NCBI GenBank assembly: GCA_904419745.1
Contig: CAJFSS010000011.1
Coordinates: forward strand, 27,927 to 91,926
Reading direction: 5' to 3'
DNA length: 64,000 nt
Source of the DNA: Candidatus Pseudoruminococcus merdavium
GTDB lineage: Bacteria; Bacillota; Clostridia; Oscillospirales; Ruminococcaceae
In this document: positions 55,233-62,732 of the stretch, one piece after another
Numbering within the stretch: position 1 is the first letter of the stretch
How the letters are laid out: the number at the start of each line of letters is the position of its first letter
Position numbers and translations under genes: made by a program
The notes under the pieces: model-generated
What the model saw: the letters and a program-made list of their open reading frames with translations, nothing else
The model's database searches: none
What the model was told of the DNA's origin: nothing

Positions 55233-55260
55233 TTGAATTGTAACAATCCAAAGCTATACT
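55233..55260 (+). promoter_or_regulatory. promoter of hsp20
   Basis: TTGAAT and TATACT separated by 16 bases; start expected near 55267, about 97 bases ahead of hsp20. Confidence 0.55.
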
Positions 55261-55287
55261 AAAAAATGTTGAAAGGAAGCGAGAGCA

Positions 55288-55335
55288 ATGACAAACACCA
55301 AAGAAAATAATTGTATATCAAACAAACCATATTAA
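55288..55335 (+). CDS. 15-residue leader ORF ahead of hsp20
   Basis: ATG with AAAGGAAGCGAGAGC upstream; the peptide starts MTNTKENNCISNKPY and stops 28 bases before the hsp20 start. It is in the predicted transcript, so it may be a translated upstream ORF that couples to or dampens hsp20; it may also be chance. Confidence 0.35.
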   Translation: MTNTKENNCISNKPY

Positions 55336-55363
55336 TAACAACACTTTGAACGGAGGCTTATAT

Positions 55364-55789
55364 ATGTTTGATTTAATCCCTTTTGACCGTAACGAAAGAA
55401 ACCTGTTCCATTATCTTGACAAGATGGAAAAAGAATTTTTTGGAGACTTTGACCGTGGATTTTCGCAATTCCGGACGGATATCCTCGATCGCGGAGACCA
55501 CTACGAACTCCAAGCAGAGCTTCCAGGTTTTAACAAGGAAGATATTAATATCAATGTGACGGATCATTGCCTGACAATTACTGCTCAACACAAGCAGGAA
55601 CAGGAGGAAAAGAAGAACTCCTTTATTCGGAAAGAACGCAGGTATGGTTCTTATTCCAGGAGCTTTGATATCAGTGGGATTCAAGCCCAGAATATCAGTG
55701 CCTCTTATAAACACGGCGTTCTTTCTTTGAAATTGCCAAAAGAAGAGCAAAAGAAATTGGACAATGGACACCAGATTGAAATTGAATAA
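55364..55789 (+). CDS. small heat shock protein (Hsp20/alpha-crystallin)
   Basis: 141 residues. Alpha-crystallin domain about 40-125 (ELPGFNKEDININV, and GVLSLKLPK at its end); short N-terminal arm and an IEIE C-terminal anchor motif. ATP-independent holdase for unfolding proteins. ATG 55364 follows ACGGAGG; the upstream frame start at 55346 is rejected. Under CIRCE/HrcA. Confidence 0.93.
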   Translation: MFDLIPFDRNERNLFHYLDKMEKEFFGDFDRGFSQFRTDILDRGDHYELQAELPGFNKEDININVTDHCLTITAQHKQEQEEKKNSFIRKERRYGSYSRSFDISGIQAQNISASYKHGVLSLKLPKEEQKKLDNGHQIEIE

Positions 55790-55836
55790 CTTCTTTTCTG
55801 CCTTTTCAAGCAGATTCCATAATCGTATCCTCCTAC

Positions 55837-55882
55837 AAAAAAGAGTAAGGAGGGGAAATATTTCCCCTCCTTACTCTTTTTT
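55837..55882 (+). terminator. terminator of hsp20
   Basis: Two 22-base perfect arms around a two-base loop (GAGTAAGGAGGGG core), T6 after; works on both strands. Confidence 0.92.
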
Positions 55883-56062
55883 ATTTGCTTACCAACAGTT
55901 TTCCAGTAATATCCTCAAAATCTTTTGAATTCCACATCTTACCTATGGAGATCCAAAATCCTTAATCCATTATAAAATTCTTGATATCAAACAAAGATAA
56001 AAGATATTGGCAAACTAAATTCTAGCTGAAAATGGAAGATCCGGATGGGTACTGCAATGCAT

Positions 56063-57634
56063 TTATGCCCGAAGACGAAAAGTCTTTGGTGCAAACCGAT
56101 AAATCAGAATACATGCCACAATTGAGTATAAGATGCAAAAGACAATACACATAATCCCGAACAACATTGTGGGCATCCTTACCTGCATCAAAAAGAAACA
56201 CACAAAATAAGTGGCGGACATTACCAGCCTATATGTACCGCTCTTTATCTCCGTTCCCGCATTATAGGGCTGCAAAAGATAATAAATCGTCAGATAATGG
56301 ACGGAAAAGAACATACTCATACAGAGTATGGAAATAAAAAGCACTGCATAATTAAGGGGATTTTCCGTCCCTCCGGACACATACAAGAGAATTGCTAACC
56401 CAGCGCCGATGACCAATGCCGGCAGCAAATTGATTTTTATAATTTCCCGCAGACGGATACGGAAGAGCTTGAGTACCATACGCGGACGTTTGTAAAAGGA
56501 GTAGGTCAGCAGGCTGTGATCACAATTCATAAATAGGGCCTGAGTAAAACCGGTTCCACGGTTGATAACATACATGATAAAGACAAAATAAGGCAGGAAC
56601 GTCATCAGTAGCTCGTTAGTTCTATCTTTGATTTCCGGCGCAAGATAAAAAGATAGTAGGACACCAAGAAGCAGAAACAGACAAACAATGGCAATTTTTT
56701 TTGCAGAACTCCAAAGGATTTTTTTATGCCGTTTGATGAAAAGTTCATTGAGGTATTCAAATCCCGTTTTCCGGCTGGTAATATTGGCGTCCGTGCTGAT
56801 GGCCTTTTGACTCTGATTTTGAGTGGCCTGTGCGATGGTGTCCATCTGATTCGTCAGCTGCGCCAGAAGCTGCTGGTTGATTTCCCGGTATCCACGGAAA
56901 TTCAGGATTTTCCAAAGTCCAATAGCTCCTGCCGGAATAAAGGCGATCATTATAGCAGCCGAAACCATTTCCGAAAGGACAATTCCCACTGCGGGTAAAC
57001 CATAGGCGGCCGCAAGCAGCAGACATACCAGGATCCAAAGATGCTTGCGTAGTTTATTTTCATTGTAGACAAATCCACTCTTTTCGTAGTCCCATAAAGA
57101 AGAAGCTGCCACGGCCATTTTAATCCCCGCTACTGAAAACGGGATCAACAAACAGAGCCATAGAGGAAGCCCCCTGTCCAGACCAAACCAGATAGAAAAC
57201 GGAAGAAAGCCGATGATTACCTTTAAAATTGCATAGATATAATTGACTAGCGTATATTCCCTGGCATCCATCCGCATCAGGATCATTGCATAATATTTGT
57301 CCCTGGTGGGATTAAAAAGATTAGTATTCATCCATGCGCCAATGACCGTCAAAAAGAGCAGAATATGAAGGAATACCTGATTAGCCGGTGCATTTTCGTA
57401 AAGTATCCCAATCCCACCTATCAAGGTAAGGAAATAAAGGAATTTTCCCAGAAAAACCGAGATAACTTCCCATAACACAGAAAGTACATTGGCAAAGATT
57501 TTTAACCCCCGCACCCGATATAGGGTTTCCGGCAGGATCCGTTTAACCAGCGGAATCTGTTTGAGGGAATACAGGATTCCATTGACCCGATAGGTATTTT
57601 TCAGAGAAAAAGAAATCCGGAGCGTCCTATTCAT
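56063..57634 (-). CDS. ABC transporter permease-like membrane protein
   Basis: 523 residues, about 12 membrane segments, soluble part near 270-300. No exporter family recognised by motif, but it follows an ABC ATPase with an eight-base overlap, so it is the membrane partner of that ATPase. ATG 57634 has GGAGG six bases upstream; the frame to 57679 overlaps the ATPase. Belongs to the HTH-membrane protein-ATPase-permease operon. Confidence 0.75.
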   Translation of the reverse strand: MNRTLRISFSLKNTYRVNGILYSLKQIPLVKRILPETLYRVRGLKIFANVLSVLWEVISVFLGKFLYFLTLIGGIGILYENAPANQVFLHILLFLTVIGAWMNTNLFNPTRDKYYAMILMRMDAREYTLVNYIYAILKVIIGFLPFSIWFGLDRGLPLWLCLLIPFSVAGIKMAVAASSLWDYEKSGFVYNENKLRKHLWILVCLLLAAAYGLPAVGIVLSEMVSAAIMIAFIPAGAIGLWKILNFRGYREINQQLLAQLTNQMDTIAQATQNQSQKAISTDANITSRKTGFEYLNELFIKRHKKILWSSAKKIAIVCLFLLLGVLLSFYLAPEIKDRTNELLMTFLPYFVFIMYVINRGTGFTQALFMNCDHSLLTYSFYKRPRMVLKLFRIRLREIIKINLLPALVIGAGLAILLYVSGGTENPLNYAVLFISILCMSMFFSVHYLTIYYLLQPYNAGTEIKSGTYRLVMSATYFVCFFLMQVRMPTMLFGIMCIVFCILYSIVACILIYRFAPKTFRLRA

Positions 57635-58333
57635 GTCCTTCCTCCCGTAAAGCGGCAATAATTTTCTCTTTAAATTCATGGCTGTCCAGATTGGATTTAT
57701 CCACTCGTTCTAATTCCCCATGATTGAGAAGCACGATTTCATCGCACAGATCCAGTGCCAAATCCATAATATGGGTGGAAAAAATAGTAATCCTCCCCTG
57801 TTTTAGAGAACGGAGCAGCTGCTTCATCTCTTCAGCCACCACCACATCCAGGGAAGTCAATGGTTCGTCCAGCAGCAAAAGATTTGGCTGTGCAATGATG
57901 TTGATGAGCATCTGCATTTTGTTCTTCATGCCATGGGAGTAATCCTTTAAAAGCTTATCCCGATCCTCTGGTTCAATACTCATATAGTCGAAGTATTCGT
58001 CAATAGACTTTGGATTTTGAATACTTTTTTGATTAATTTCCAGGAAAAATTTAAAAATTCCCGCCCGGTAAGAAACTCTGGAACAGTGGGGGTGGATAGT
58101 ACATATCCGATGTCTTCTGCTACTGCTTCCCGCCGAGTCCCGTTCTCTTCCAGCCAGAAGCTTCCGCCATCCGCTTTGATATCCCGGTTGATACAGTTAA
58201 ACAACGTGGTCTTTCCAGCGCCATTGCGTCCCAGAAGGCCATAAATCTTTCCGCTTTCAAAGGTAAAGCTGATATCCCGCAGGACTTCCTTTTTCTCAAA
58301 GTGCTTGGACAAATGTTCAATGACAAAATTCAT
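57627..58333 (-). pseudogene. ABC transporter ATPase, split by a -1 frameshift
   Basis: From ATG 58333 the frame gives the nucleotide-binding N terminus (Walker A GRNGAGKTT at 35-43) and stops after 117 codons at 57980. The rest (EYFDYMSIEPEDRDKL, Walker B LLLLDEP, ending EEGHE) continues in the -1 frame to 57627; fused they give 235 residues, the family length. The break is at TTTAAAT (58049-58055), which is in the right phase to be a -1 slippery heptamer. Either a lost base (AAAA to AAA), a sequencing error, or programmed frameshifting. The signature motif (YSHGMKNKM) is the usual degenerate type. Confidence 0.75.
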
Positions 58334-58347
58334 ATGATTTCCTCCGA

Positions 58348-58773
58348 TTACAGTTTGCGTTGATAATAGGCCATGATAACAAAGTCCAGTATAGTCTTTA
58401 GCAGGAATACGCCCACAAAGACAAGGGTGATCCATAGGGGTGCGTTGAAAAAGATAGCAATCCAGGCTCCGGCTATCATCAGCCAATGTAATACCTCTCC
58501 GGATAGAGCCTGCGCTTTGCTTCGGATCAGCTGATTACGCTCATCTTTGGCTTCTATGGCGTTCTGCTTCATGAACTCCGGATTCTTCTCTTCCCACCGA
58601 CTGAACCGGTATTTCGCAAGTCCAAACCCGAATAACCCGGCGCCAATACCGATTGCCGCAGCAATTTGCGTATTGTTCCAAATATTGTGCAACGCCAGTT
58701 TTGAAACAACAGCCAGTACAATTCCTGTTATTGCTAAAACCAGATACAGCTTGGTTTTGGCTCTTATCTTCAT
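58348..58773 (-). CDS. hypothetical membrane protein of HTH-linked type
   Basis: 141 residues, four hydrophobic segments in two pairs (about 9-50 and 92-135) with a charged cytoplasmic loop (KYRFSRWEEKNPEFMK, EAKDERNQ). No function known; such proteins are typically next to a small HTH regulator, as here. Start overlaps the HTH gene stop (ATGA). Confidence 0.75.
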   Translation of the reverse strand: MKIRAKTKLYLVLAITGIVLAVVSKLALHNIWNNTQIAAAIGIGAGLFGFGLAKYRFSRWEEKNPEFMKQNAIEAKDERNQLIRSKAQALSGEVLHWLMIAGAWIAIFFNAPLWITLVFVGVFLLKTILDFVIMAYYQRKL

Positions 58774-58973
58774 GCCTCTTCCTCCTCATAAATAAAGATA
58801 TCTTCTATCGTCATATGGAAATACCTAGCGATTTTAAACGCCAAAATAATTGAGGGGTTGTACCGACCGTTTTCCAATGAACCAATGGTCTGCCGGGAAA
58901 CTTCCAGGGCACTTGCCAGATCTTCCTGTTTGATGCCGCGGCTTTTTCGGATTTCTTCCAGGCGATTTTTCAT
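58770..58973 (-). CDS. XRE-type HTH transcriptional regulator
   Basis: 67 residues, a bare helix-turn-helix: KQEDLASALEVSRQTIGSLENG holds the HTH, and the tail is acidic (IYEEEEA). Resembles the small regulators that control adjacent ABC-transporter operons. Start 58973 behind GGAGGGAG. It probably acts on the operator palindromes at its own promoter (58991-59049). Confidence 0.9.
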   Translation of the reverse strand: MKNRLEEIRKSRGIKQEDLASALEVSRQTIGSLENGRYNPSIILAFKIARYFHMTIEDIFIYEEEEA

Positions 58974-58990
58974 CAGACTCCCTCCTATCC

Positions 58991-59020
58991 AAGCTATGGA
59001 AAGCAAGCTTTCCATAGCTT
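58991..59020. promoter_or_regulatory. operator-like palindrome downstream of the HTH promoter
   Basis: AAGCTATGGAAAGC and its complement form two 14-base arms with a two-base centre. The unit TATGGAAAG recurs once more upstream of the -35 box near 59053-59062. It lies at or just past the transcription start, where a repressor would block it. Confidence 0.6.
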
Positions 59021-59049
59021 TATTAGACATATTGCCCACAATATGTCAA
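59020..59049 (-). promoter_or_regulatory. promoter of the HTH-ABC operon with a palindrome in the spacer
   Basis: TTGACA and TAATAA are separated by 18 bases. The spacer is GACATATTG-CCCA-CAATATGTC (59026-59047 on the plus strand), a perfect inverted repeat between and partly over the boxes. Strong autoregulation by the HTH protein is expected. Confidence 0.75.
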
Positions 59050-59070
59050 GTTAACTTTCCATAATAAATG

Positions 59071-59093
59071 AAAAAAACGCCCGTCTGGGCGTT
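59071..59093 (-). terminator. terminator after birA
   Basis: AACGCCC pairs with GGGCGTT around a tetraloop; T run on the minus strand. Confidence 0.8.
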
Positions 59094-59190
59094 CTAAATG
59101 ATTTTGCTATGAATATCCAGTCTTCTTTTCCTAAAAAATAATCCAATATTCTAATATTTTTCTACCTGTTAATATAACAATAATAGTTTT

Positions 59191-60171
59191 TCATTGAGAA
59201 AGCCGAATACCGATTTCACCGGATGACAGATATTGCACACTCCCATCGGGGTATTTTACAATTAACCGACAATTCTCATCAATACCAACTGCAACTGCGT
59301 TTTTGGAGCTATCAGGAAAAAGAACCTGTATTTCTTTTCCAATTACAAGGCTTCGTTCCCGGTAGTTTTCTACATAATGCTGTTTTTCATGTAAAGAGTA
59401 ATATGCCATAAAACGGTTGAGAATTTCTGCAGCCAATTGGTTTTTCCCATCGCTTTTAGGTTCTTGAAATACAGCACCGGCAATATTTTCCAATCCACTT
59501 GGAAAACCTTCTTTTGGTGGATAAACATTGATCCCCACTCCCAGTACCGCATAATCCAATAAGCCGCTTTCCAATCCAAACGAGGCTTCTGTTAGAATCC
59601 CACTGACTTTTTTCCCACCCACGAAAATGTCATTTACCCATTTGATTTGCGCCGTTTCCTCAGAAATGGCTTCGATAGCTTCGCACACAGCCAGGGCAGC
59701 AATTGTTGTAAGTTTCACCGCCTGCTGGGAAGAACAATGGGGTGGACGAAGGAGCAAACTCATATAAATCCCTGTTTCACTTGGGGAAAAGAAAGAACGG
59801 CCGGTTCTTCCCCTTCCTTTTGTCTGGTTGTTTGCAATTATGGTGTAACCTTCCGGTGCGCCAGCCGCAGCTTTTTCTCGTACCAATGTATTTGTGGACT
59901 CCACGGTTGGCAATACGGTCAGTTCTATTTCGGAACAAATTGGTTTCAGATATTTCCGTATTCCTTGGGAAGAAAGTATATCAGTTTCTTTGGATAAACT
60001 GTAACCTTTGTTTTGGACGGCGTCAATATGATAGCCTTCATTGCGCAAACTCTTTACAGCTTTCCACACTGCTGTCCTGGATATGGATAGCTTTTCGGCA
60101 ATGGCTTCTCCAGAAAAATAAATTCCTTTATTTTCTTCAAAAAGTGCAAGTAATTTTTCTTTTGTACCCAT
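59191..60171 (-). CDS. birA: biotin--[acetyl-CoA-carboxylase] ligase / biotin repressor
   Basis: 326 residues. N-terminal winged HTH (about 1-60), central catalytic domain with NQTKGRGRTGRSFFSP (biotin-AMP loop) and IKWVNDIFV, and a C-terminal SH3-like domain. Group II: attaches biotin and represses transcription. ATG 60171 has GGGAG eight bases upstream; the TTG at 60186 is rejected. The promoter carries a palindrome likely bound by BirA. Confidence 0.93.
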   Translation of the reverse strand: MGTKEKLLALFEENKGIYFSGEAIAEKLSISRTAVWKAVKSLRNEGYHIDAVQNKGYSLSKETDILSSQGIRKYLKPICSEIELTVLPTVESTNTLVREKAAAGAPEGYTIIANNQTKGRGRTGRSFFSPSETGIYMSLLLRPPHCSSQQAVKLTTIAALAVCEAIEAISEETAQIKWVNDIFVGGKKVSGILTEASFGLESGLLDYAVLGVGINVYPPKEGFPSGLENIAGAVFQEPKSDGKNQLAAEILNRFMAYYSLHEKQHYVENYRERSLVIGKEIQVLFPDSSKNAVAVGIDENCRLIVKYPDGSVQYLSSGEIGIRLSQ

Positions 60172-60194
60172 TTTTTCATCTCCCAATGATGCTA

Positions 60195-60223
60195 ATCATA
60201 ACACGCCGTGTTGAGAGAATCAA
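60195..60223 (-). promoter_or_regulatory. promoter of birA with a 13-base palindrome
   Basis: TTGATT and TATGAT separated by 17 bases. The spacer contains AACACGGCGTGTT (60200-60212), a palindrome around a single base, directly before the -10 box. Confidence 0.6.
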
Positions 60224-60391
60224 CCAAGTTGAAAATAAGGTTGACATTTTGTGGTATGTCATTGTCCGTTGTAAATTCATACTGAATCTAAAACAAAAGC
60301 TTTCTAATTTTTGTGTTAAGATCTGCGTAAAATCAGAAATTCCAATCCGGCCATGGTTCGAGAAATCATAATTTTGCTTATTGTAATATAG

Positions 60392-61297
60392 TTATGGGTT
60401 GCAATTTTGGCATGGCTCATAGCCTTCTGCAATAAGATTGTCACGGCTTCCGTGATAATCCTCCCTGTTTTTTTCCTTAATGGCACTCACAGAAGGGCAA
60501 TCCGGAAGATGAAATTTGCGAGAACTTACATTCAAAATATATTCATTCGATTGGCCTTCAGATGATCCAGCCGTTCTAGAGGTTGAGGACTCTTCATCGC
60601 CGGCCCAGCTATTTCCAGTTTGGTAATCGATCGTAACACCCGGTTGCGTGTTATAGACATAGACATTATAACAAATACCTTCGCCGCCATCCTCTACAGA
60701 CCATGCTTCCATCTGTACGCCTCTGGCTACCAACTCCTCTCCCTCAAAATCGGGGGTTACCCGATACAGCACATGATTACCGGTTTCTTTTATGTAATCG
60801 GCGACCATATTTTCAAATGGAAGCATGCCATCAACATTCATATAGCGCGTTCCGGTAATTAAATTTTCCTTGTTAGCATTTTCACCGGTCAGCTGGAATC
60901 CGATCAAATGACAGCGGTTGTACAAATACTTTCCATCCACAAAATCATATTCGGTGGTCTGCCAGCCAGATGGTTTCACCTGGCTAATGCTCTCCCGATC
61001 TTCTGTTGGCATTAAATCCTGTCCGACACAGGCATAGGCAACGCCGCATCGACCCAAATGATCCAGATCGCTGTAAGTTTCAAAGGATTCTTTCGTTTTC
61101 TCTTCTTCTGTAAACTCTGGCTGATTTCCATTGATTTCTACATACGGTGAATTGCTGAATTCCGGAATTTCATTCAGGGAAACAGTAGAACCTGGCGCGG
61201 AACTATCCGGAACCAATTCATGCGATAGGGAACATCCCCCAAGTACAACGGAAAATGCCAACAGGAACGGCAGAAAAGCCAAAAGTATTTTTTTCAT
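60392..61297 (-). CDS. secreted DNA/RNA non-specific endonuclease lipoprotein
   Basis: 301 residues. Lipobox GGCS at about 21, then an NS-type nuclease domain (Endonuclea_NS_2) with YNRCHLIGFQL (catalytic His) and NKENLITGTRYMN. The last 45 residues are a cysteine pair unit (LPDCPSV ... EPCQNCNP) like the Ada metal-binding domain. Degrades DNA/RNA outside the cell. Start 61297 overlaps the upstream stop (ATGA), RBS AAGGAG. Last gene of the palindrome operon. Confidence 0.88.
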   Translation of the reverse strand: MKKILLAFLPFLLAFSVVLGGCSLSHELVPDSSAPGSTVSLNEIPEFSNSPYVEINGNQPEFTEEEKTKESFETYSDLDHLGRCGVAYACVGQDLMPTEDRESISQVKPSGWQTTEYDFVDGKYLYNRCHLIGFQLTGENANKENLITGTRYMNVDGMLPFENMVADYIKETGNHVLYRVTPDFEGEELVARGVQMEAWSVEDGGEGICYNVYVYNTQPGVTIDYQTGNSWAGDEESSTSRTAGSSEGQSNEYILNVSSRKFHLPDCPSVSAIKEKNREDYHGSRDNLIAEGYEPCQNCNP

Positions 61298-61701
61298 CTT
61301 GTATAAATCTCCTTTGTAATTTTTTCGTGAGAGTATCCGGAGATTTCCGTTGTGGATATCATCTTCCAATTGCAATCCAACGAGATATCCAGATACCGAT
61401 CTGCCGGATATATACGATTCCACCGATAAACAATCAGCCTATCAATCCTTTCTATATAAGGCAGTAAGGCAAAATTTTCGATAAAACAGACGTCCTCTTC
61501 CGTTGCTTTGGCCAGCGGGTTTCCCTCAATTGTGATATTTTCTTCTGTATTTTTAAAAAGCGACTCCGAAAAACTGTTAATAAGTAACCGCTTCCCATTT
61601 AAACAATTCAAAATGTCTGCAATAACTGCACGGTCTCGGCTTTGTCTTCTATGGTTGAATATCATACCGTTTTTATCATCTAGACAAATAATAACATCCA
61701 T
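61294..61701 (-). CDS. conserved hypothetical protein preceding the nuclease
   Basis: 135 residues; starts MDVIICLDDKNGMIF. No catalytic motif seen; two short tryptophan/aspartate motifs (YRWNRIYPADRYLD) suggest an alpha/beta fold. Some databases label relatives ribonuclease Z, which is unsupported. Overlaps the nuclease start by four bases, so the two are coupled; the pair is conserved in Clostridia from memory. Confidence 0.7.
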   Translation of the reverse strand: MDVIICLDDKNGMIFNHRRQSRDRAVIADILNCLNGKRLLINSFSESLFKNTEENITIEGNPLAKATEEDVCFIENFALLPYIERIDRLIVYRWNRIYPADRYLDISLDCNWKMISTTEISGYSHEKITKEIYTR

Positions 61702-61716
61702 GGCGATACCTCATTT

Positions 61717-62322
61717 TCAAGCTTTAATAAAGTGAAAATCGCAGCAGGACGATCCGGAGCCAAGCGTGCCGGTTCGTTTGAATTTTATTTTGGGAAGAAG
61801 TCCGGAAAAGGAAATATCATCGTTTTCACAGTAGACGCAGCACAATTCCGGACACCCATATGCTTTTGATAATTCTGAGTAGATGCAACGGTGTAAATTA
61901 AAGTGGATTTCCCGGTTATCACAGCGTACCCACTGTGTCTCCCAGCCTTCATCAGGGAAATTTTTTCTCATATACCTTTTTACTCCCATGCGATATATTG
62001 CATAGGCAAAGGGCATTTTTGCAAGTCTTTTCATTTCTTCTTTTTTTACAAGAGCCGCTTTATGGGTTTCTTTTTTCACATAATCCAATGCGATACCTTT
62101 CTCATATCCTTCTGCAAGCAGGACTTTATAATAAGCCATGGGAGGGAAAAGTTTTTTCTTTAGATGATCCTGAATTACTTCACTGTTTTTGTAATCCGCT
62201 GTATTCAAAAGGTGCTGATACATCTGTTCCGTGCTCTCAAAGAGCTCCTTCCCCTTTTGGTTTCCAAATTCTTTAATACAGTCTTGCTGCAAAAAGGAAA
62301 ACGTTGTTTCACTGATGTTCAT
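61717..62322 (-). CDS. L-2-amino-thiazoline-4-carboxylate (ATC) hydrolase family protein
   Basis: 201 residues. CPELCCVYCENDDISFSG and the later TLGSGSSCCDFHF are the family signature (cysteine-rich C terminus). Founding members open the thiazoline ring on the way to L-cysteine; most clostridial homologues have no proven substrate. Start 62322 behind GAAGGGG and overlapping the AbrB-like gene by 14 bases. Confidence 0.78.
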   Translation of the reverse strand: MNISETTFSFLQQDCIKEFGNQKGKELFESTEQMYQHLLNTADYKNSEVIQDHLKKKLFPPMAYYKVLLAEGYEKGIALDYVKKETHKAALVKKEEMKRLAKMPFAYAIYRMGVKRYMRKNFPDEGWETQWVRCDNREIHFNLHRCIYSELSKAYGCPELCCVYCENDDISFSGLLPKIKFKRTGTLGSGSSCCDFHFIKA

Positions 62323-62542
62323 CTTTATCCCCTTCCGATATTTTTCGAAACACATCATTGGCATGCCGTTCTAATACATCTGATTTTGTTACTGCAATTC
62401 CCCATTTTTCATCGCCCAAGACAATGAGGGTATCCCCCGCTTTAATATGAAAGACATCTCTGGCTTCTTTGGGAATAATAATCTGGCCGCGTTCTCCCAC
62501 CTTCACTGTGCCGAATACATAATGACCTTTTGGTATCTCCAT
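62309..62542 (-). CDS. AbrB/SpoVT-type DNA-binding protein
   Basis: 77 residues, a swapped-hairpin beta-barrel with VKVGERGQIIIPKEARDVF and LIVLGDEKWGIAV. Binds AT-rich DNA as dimer/tetramer. First gene of the four-gene operon; RBS GGGAGG. Likely regulator of its own promoter and of the divergent 62733 gene. Confidence 0.9.
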   Translation of the reverse strand: MEIPKGHYVFGTVKVGERGQIIIPKEARDVFHIKAGDTLIVLGDEKWGIAVTKSDVLERHANDVFRKISEGDKDEHQ

Positions 62543-62558
62543 TGATTGCACCTCCCAG

Positions 62559-62603
62559 TTATAATACATACAAATATGAAATTCATATTTGTATGTATTA
62601 TAA
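62559..62603. promoter_or_regulatory. 45-base perfect palindrome over the AbrB-operon promoter
   Basis: Two 22-base arms (TTATAATACATACAAATATG then AA) flank one A; the match is perfect. It spans the -10 box and the start of the leader of the minus-strand operon. It may be an AbrB-family operator and also forms a strong hairpin in the transcript's 5' end. Confidence 0.85.
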
Positions 62604-62625
62604 CCTTTTATTTTTCAGCTGTCAA
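62597..62625 (-). promoter_or_regulatory. consensus promoter of the AbrB operon
   Basis: TTGACA-17-TATAAT, perfect match, minus strand; the -10 box lies in the right arm of the palindrome, so the promoter would be extremely strong unless repressed. Confidence 0.9.
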
Positions 62626-62655
62626 TCAAAACCTGGTACCCTTCTCCACAGACCC

Positions 62656-62684
62656 TTGACAATAATTTTTTATTCCGTTACGCT
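62656..62684 (+). promoter_or_regulatory. promoter of the C45 hydrolase
   Basis: TTGACA and TACGCT with 17-base spacing, 50 bases ahead of the start codon. Independent of, but close to, the divergent consensus promoter. Confidence 0.6.
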
Positions 62685-62732
62685 GTTTACAGAGTTGCCG
62701 GCAGCTCTCAATTTTGAAAAGGAGAGCGAATC

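Larger units (their letters stand above)
55063..55363. other. 301-base divergent gap with CIRCE, promoter and a 15-codon ORF
   Basis: Contains the CIRCE operator (55178-55204), the hsp20 promoter (55233-55260) and a small ORF (55288-55335), listed separately. No minus-strand promoter for the amidase gene was found with confidence. Confidence 0.6.

Noticed and set aside
60340..60365. GGTTCGAGAAATC resembling a tRNA T-loop
   Set aside because: No acceptor or anticodon stems can be built around it.
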